Origin: Engraulis encrasicolus | Lineage: Eukaryota > Chordata > Actinopteri > Clupeiformes > Engraulidae | NCBI RefSeq assembly: GCF_034702125.1 | Contig: NC_085873.1 | Location: 52,310,376 to 52,374,375, forward strand | DNA length: 64,000 nt | Direction of reading: 5' to 3' | Shown here: positions 59,980-64,000 of the stretch, piece by piece | How positions within the stretch are numbered: the first letter of the stretch is position 1 | Layout of the letters: each line of letters opens with the position of its first letter | Translations under genes and position numbers: made by a program | The notes under the pieces: model-generated | Told to the model about the DNA's origin: nothing | The model's database searches: none | The model's input: the letters and a program-made list of their open reading frames with translations, nothing else

Positions 59980-60072
59980 CTTCACAATGTCCAACCCTCC
60001 AATGAGCTCCCCTTTCACATACAGCTGTGGATACGTCGGCCAATTGGAAAAGGTCTTGAGTCCTTGTCTAAC
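59980..60072 (-). CDS. glrx3: glrx3 exon, core of the last Grx domain
   Basis: Exactly 31 codons after CCTGCCAG and before [26 protein letters not shown] + [11 protein letters not shown]. It contains the [12 protein letters not shown] strand with the cis-Pro region and the GG(L)D turn that binds glutathione. Near-identical to vertebrate GLRX3 in this region. Confidence 0.97.
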
Positions 60073-60355
60073 CTGGCAGGGGAACCAGCATATCACATTT
60101 ACTGGATATTCTAACATTTGCAGCATGTCATGTTTATATTGTAATACCATTACAATACAAATCAATTACAACACCATTATAGTAATAAAAAAAAACATTA
60201 ACAGGCAATTATGATTCACTTCAAAGATCAAATATGTCCTTGGAAAGCACTTCTCCTTACAACAAAATGGAAGACTAGCTGTTATTGTATGGGGTGTTTC
60301 AAATAGGGAGTCGTAATCAGCCCACATGTCCGAAACGGAGTCATAAACGACTTAA

Positions 60356-60676
60356 AGGTTCACTGTGTAGGATGGTGGCCAGAGTAGGTATTGCAGCTAT
60401 GCTGCTCATTGAAACTGCTACCTATAGCTAAAAACTTGTCATGAATATTTACTAAGTGATAAACTAACATTTACTAGTTTTGCAGCTAGAAATGTCTATT
60501 TCTGGAAATTCAAAATGGCGGACCAAAGAGAAGGTCCCCGTCTTCATGTATGAAAAGTGCAATTTTCCCCTAATAAAATACTTTGAATTTGATGGTGTAT
60601 TCATGGAAAAAGTAACATTTGTGAATGGGCAGCATGAATTCTGGAGAAACTACTAAAAATATTACACAGTGCATCT
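60356..60676. mobile_element. TTAA-flanked MITE in a glrx3 intron
   Basis: TTAA (60352-60355, 60677-60680) flanks AGGTTCACTGTG...CACAGTGCATCT. Same family as 54822-55173, ending about 60 bp from the neighbouring exon. Confidence 0.88.
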
Positions 60677-60741
60677 TTAAAATCCTCACATGAAAACCAA
60701 GCTACATGCCAAGTAAGTGAAACATTATCTCATTATCTTAC

Positions 60742-60781
60742 CTCTTCATCCGATAGAATGTCAAATGTATCGTAATCCACT
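60742..60781 (-). CDS. glrx3: glrx3 exon ([13 protein letters not shown])
   Basis: 40 nt after CTGTGTACAG: one base completing GG (Gly), then [13 protein letters not shown] and the donor GTAAGA. This short exon carries the beta strand before the glutathione-binding helix. Frame matches both neighbours. Confidence 0.93.
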
Positions 60782-60904
60782 CTGTACACAGGAAGAGAAA
60801 TATGGAAAGAGAATCATTTAAATCTGCTGAACAAGAACCCCCCAGTCCCCCCTCCCCCCAAATATCCATATGAGCACCCCAGCATGGGGATGACACGTGT
60901 CTGT

Positions 60905-60953
60905 GTGTCTGTGTGTCTGTCTGTGTGTCTGTCTGTCTGTGTGTGTGTCTGTC

Positions 60954-61039
<86 letters not shown>

Positions 61040-61116
61040 CGTGCCTGCGTGCGCGGTGCAGACTAGAACCTCCCCAGTCCCACCCCTGTTCACATGAGCA
61101 CCCCAACGTAGAGATG

Positions 61117-61204
<88 letters not shown>
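60905..61204 (+). repeat. (CTGT)n and (GT)n microsatellites in a duplicated intron block
   Basis: CTGT repeats at 60905-61040 and GT repeats at 61119-61204. Each is preceded by a copy of CCCAGTCCC...CATGAGCACCCCARC (60845 and 61075), which shows a local tandem duplication within the intron. Confidence 0.95.
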
Positions 61205-61207
<3 letters not shown>

Positions 61208-61225
61208 TGTGTGGTGCAGACTCAC

Positions 61226-61278
61226 CCTGCGCCATTCATGAGCTCCAGAATCTGTCGACTGAAGCCACATCTGGCCGC
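61226..61278 (-). CDS. glrx3: glrx3 exon with the CGFS active site
   Basis: 53 nt after TTCACAG: AARCGFSRQILELMNGA and GG of the next codon, before GTGAGT. CGFS is the signature of monothiol glutaredoxins, which bind a [2Fe-2S] cluster with glutathione. The exon lies 21 bases from a long GT array on its donor side, which the splice site tolerates. Confidence 0.95.
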
Positions 61279-61692
61279 CTGTGAACCAATAAACACACAC
61301 ACATGCACACACTTCAATGTAAGCTCATGAAGTACAATGGCTTTCTATGCTTGAGTGAGTCACTCAACAAAAATGGAAGGCGGGATGTGGGATGCGCACG
61401 CCAGGCATGGGTACCGTGCTTCTCATTCCAAACACACACACACGCACGCACGCACGCACACACACAGCCCATCTCTGACAAGGACAGCTCTTTCATGCAC
61501 CAGCATGACTGTCCATATTTCTTTTCTAGTTCTCCATGTCTAGAAACTACTCCACTCCCAAGTTTGCATTAGTGTGCCACACATCTCAGCTCTATACAGG
61601 GCTACAAAGTAAGAACGCAATAACGGCATTGTTGTTGAAAATGACTTCTTACTATTTTAATGACTAGGCTATATAAAGGTAAATATGTAAGG

Positions 61693-61829
61693 GATAGCGG
61701 CCGACAAGGTGACCGGTTATAAGAAATTAATGGCGAGGCTGCGGCTCCGAACTTCGGCGACGCGCGCAGCCTCCGCCAAACCATTAATTTCTATAACCGG
61801 TCGACCTCGAAGGCCGTTATCCCGCTTAC
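61693..61829. repeat. Foldback MITE in a glrx3 intron
   Basis: GATAGCGGCC...GACCGGTTATAAGAAATTAA + TGG is mirrored by CCATTAATTTCTATAACCGG + TC...GGCCGTTATCC around a GC-rich centre. About 137 bp, strongly palindromic. Confidence 0.85.
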
Positions 61830-62249
61830 CTGCCGTTATGGTGGGGTACTTTTTTAATCTATTATTGTCTGTAAAGTTGTAGGAACCATGCTCTATCAAG
61901 ATAGAATGTTGCTGTGCGGGCGTCCAACTTGACGTGCCTAGAATCTTCGTTTGGTAGCCTGCCGACGCTGTGATTATTTAATTTTCCTTTGGCCCTAATA
62001 CCACGGTAGCCTGGGAACTCCCACACTGCCTTTAGTTCTACACAATCGTTTCGATCTCACTTGTGATTAGGTCTGGTGTTAACCAGGCAAATACCACGGC
62101 GGGATGGTTTAAAAACAAAAACTTGCGAAGCATTTCTACATGCTGAATCGACACATGTCGCATCACGCGTCTATTTCCCCCTGCTGATCATCACAGGCTA
62201 CCTGTCAACTTTGTGCGCATTAGTGAATGTGTAACATCTACTTGCCATT

Positions 62250-63060
62250 TTGGCTGGTGATGAAAAAAGTTAATTTATAGCCCTGTTTGGCAGTATACAG
62301 GGCTTGCCATTGACAGGGGAAACTACCAACCAGCCAAATACTGATAAAACTTGGCTGTGGCTTGTAATAATTCCACTGCCATTAGCCACTTTGGCAGAGG
62401 GCTAATTCTTACATTTGCCATAATAGCTGTGTATATATGGCGCTTTTTTCGCAGATTGGAATAGATCTGACCCGATTAGTCTGATCGGAATGAAGTGTAT
62501 ACATTACATTGACCTAGAACGTTCGAATACCTGCCACGCGCGGTTACCAGGGACCGTGCTTAGAAACAGGCCGGGCTATATGGTTGAAACTGCAATAAAC
62601 ATGAAAGTATCGCTTGCTTTATTTATATTTTTAGCCTTTCTGAAAGTGTAGTGGGAAGCGACACTGCTGTACTTAATCTTGGGATTATGGGGAGGTGCGT
62701 AACAGCGGCACTCCGACGTGCTGTTGTCACCGGTTCACTTAAAACACCTCACAAACAAGAAAGAAGTCGGTGGATGAGAGTACGAAGCCAGGATTGGTGG
62801 GAGAGAGTTGTTCTACAGGAATTCTGTGACCAATGTGGCGTGAAAATGTTAGGATAACCAGAGCTTCATTTGTTAAAATATGTGACACGATAGCGTCACA
62901 AACAACCAAGTGGAATAGAGTGTATACATGGACCATCTGCTCAGACTACACCACCTCTTCCAGTCCTATTAGAATTCTGATCCGATAAAAGAAATCTACT
63001 CCGATCGGGCCGTATACAAGGGGATTCCTGATCGGAAGTGCCCATGTATACATACATAAT
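62250..63060. mobile_element. MITE remnants in a glrx3 intron
   Basis: 62285-62430 carries a CAGGGCTTGCCATTGACAGG hAT-like stretch. 62440-63055 has GATCGGA/TCCGATC motifs at both sides and GTATACA repeats (left CTGATCGGAATGAAGTGTAT, right GATCGGAAGTGCCCATGTAT), suggesting a TIR element of about 0.6 kb. Ends not resolved. Confidence 0.5.
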
Positions 63061-63398
63061 GTCAGTTTGCCCCTTGTGCATCAATGGCTTATTTTCTAAG
63101 TTCGATTAAAAAGTTTGTGAACTCAGCTTGTATTTGATTAGTGTAGGGACAGAGAGCTGGACTTGAAGACGTGGAAAGTGACTGAAGTAATTGACTTTAT
63201 ATGGAAGAGCAAGTGGCAAAAGTTGTTCTAACGCATAGGGCGTTAAAAGAGAAGTTGAACTTAACAAAAAATATGTAATGAGCTCGGCGGCAGCAGGCAA
63301 TAGAACATTTACATTTTTCTAAACACAAGCTTTGGTCCAGTGGTATACAGTATCTTTGGCCGTATATACTGTACATTTTGTGTGTAATATGTACTTAC

Positions 63399-63456
63399 CT
63401 CTTTGTTGCCCTTCATGAACAACATGACAGAGTGCTTGTTGATGAGGGACTTTAAC
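63399..63456 (-). CDS. glrx3: glrx3 exon (LKSLINKHSVMLFMKGNKE)
   Basis: 58 nt after GCCCCAACAG: G completing CG (Arg), then LKSLINKHSVMLFMKGNKE before GTAAGT. This opens the last Grx fold, and VMLFMKGNKE is the hallmark strand and Lys of monothiol glutaredoxins. Confidence 0.95.
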
Positions 63457-63539
63457 CTGTTGGGGCAAGAGGAAGAACGAGAGCAGAAGGGGCTCAAAAC
63501 ATTTGTACACTGCTGCATCACAAATGCATATTGTGCATA

Positions 63540-63542
<3 letters not shown>

Positions 63543-63588
<46 letters not shown>

Positions 63589-63663
63589 TGTGTGTGTCTG
63601 TGTGTGTCTGTGTGTGTCTGTGTGTGTCTGTGTGTGTCTGTGTGTGTCTGTGTGTGTCTGTGT

Positions 63664-63716
<53 letters not shown>
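63543..63716 (+). repeat. (GT)n/(CTGTGTGT)n microsatellite
   Basis: GT runs on both sides of about nine CTGTGTGT octamers. It directly abuts the donor of the 63724-63785 exon (donor bases 63722-63723). Confidence 0.96.
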
Positions 63717-63723
63717 TTCTTAC

Positions 63724-63785
63724 CGATTCTCTAATGTCTCAGCCTTGGGTAAGGTGCTGTCTAGTTCACCAGATTCGACCAGTTC
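63724..63785 (-). CDS. glrx3: glrx3, first exon inside the window (partial gene)
   Basis: GLRX3 (PICOT) is a cytosolic and nuclear monothiol glutaredoxin that carries [2Fe-2S] clusters with glutathione and delivers iron to cytosolic proteins. It has an N-terminal thioredoxin-like domain and two Grx domains in vertebrates. This exon, after CTCTGTTCAG, encodes ELVESGELDSTLPKAETLEN and CG of Arg (62 nt). It is the end of one Grx domain plus the linker to the last. Six exons (63785 to 59584, minus strand) join in frame and give the final Grx domain. The thioredoxin and first Grx parts lie beyond the right edge. No breaks seen. The donor TCG before GTAAGA touches a microsatellite. Confidence 0.93.
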
Positions 63786-64000
63786 CTGAACAGAGAAAAG
63801 AAAAGCATCTTTTAGAGTTCTTCCTCGTCCACACACTCTTAAGGGTAATGAAGGGTACGTGTTTGGATAAAGCAGGAGACTTTCTACCTTCACCAAAATG
63901 AGCCAACGAACCATAGAGAAACACAGGGGAGATGAAAGCATAGAGAGAGAGAGAAAGGAGCGAGTGAGCATGCAAGCGAAAAAGAGAGAGAGAGAGAGAA

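Overview
The window reads as a teleost fish chromosome segment. The reasons are a NACHT receptor with the fish-type FISNA lead-in, 174-nt NLR LRR exons, several tRNA-derived fish SINEs, Tc1, hAT, piggyBac and IS3EU-type DNA transposons, Rex/L2-like LINE pieces and very dense CA/GT and tetranucleotide microsatellites. No prokaryotic features, rRNA genes or CRISPR arrays are present.

Two host genes are supported, both on the minus strand. (1) A large NLR gene spans about 48.2 kb down to at least 18.5 kb. Seven exons join with matching splice phases: a short N-terminal exon (48129-48201), a FISNA-NACHT exon (34134-35999), two 174-nt LRR exons (32884-33057, 25370-25543), a FIIND (ZU5-UPA) exon (19756-20675), a linker exon (19072-19271) and a pyrin-domain exon (18495-18755). 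This is an NLRP1-like sensor in which a PYRIN domain follows the autoproteolytic FIIND, where human NLRP1 has a CARD. A splice donor after the PYD shows that a further 3' exon exists, which I could not find. (2) The last six exons of glrx3 (monothiol glutaredoxin 3) lie at 59584-63785, and its 5' part runs off the right edge.

A second N-terminal NLR exon at 2852-2923 belongs to the next NLR gene, which runs off the left edge. The 5' regions of both NLR genes (57-6955 and 46027-50480) are copies of one segmental duplication about 46 kb apart, so the locus is a tandem NLR array. The two copies serve as each other's empty sites and date many insertions.

Layout: 1-7 kb, duplicated NLR 5' region with nested transposons, a Tc1 remnant and a large minisatellite grown from the Tc1 transposase C-terminus. 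7-18.4 kb, non-coding, with MITEs, foldbacks, telomere-like repeats, minisatellites and a long-TIR transposon. 18.4-36 kb, NLR exons with introns holding hAT elements, an L1 piece and microsatellites. 36-46 kb, the first large intron, with a LINE split by a 6.35-kb IS3EU-like transposon. 46-50.5 kb, duplicated NLR 5' region, second copy. 50.5-59.5 kb, intergenic, with a tRNA-bearing TRIM, SINEs, LINE pieces and hAT elements. 59.5-64 kb, glrx3 3' half.

All gene, family and boundary calls come from reading the sequence and recalling families. No alignment or database search was run.
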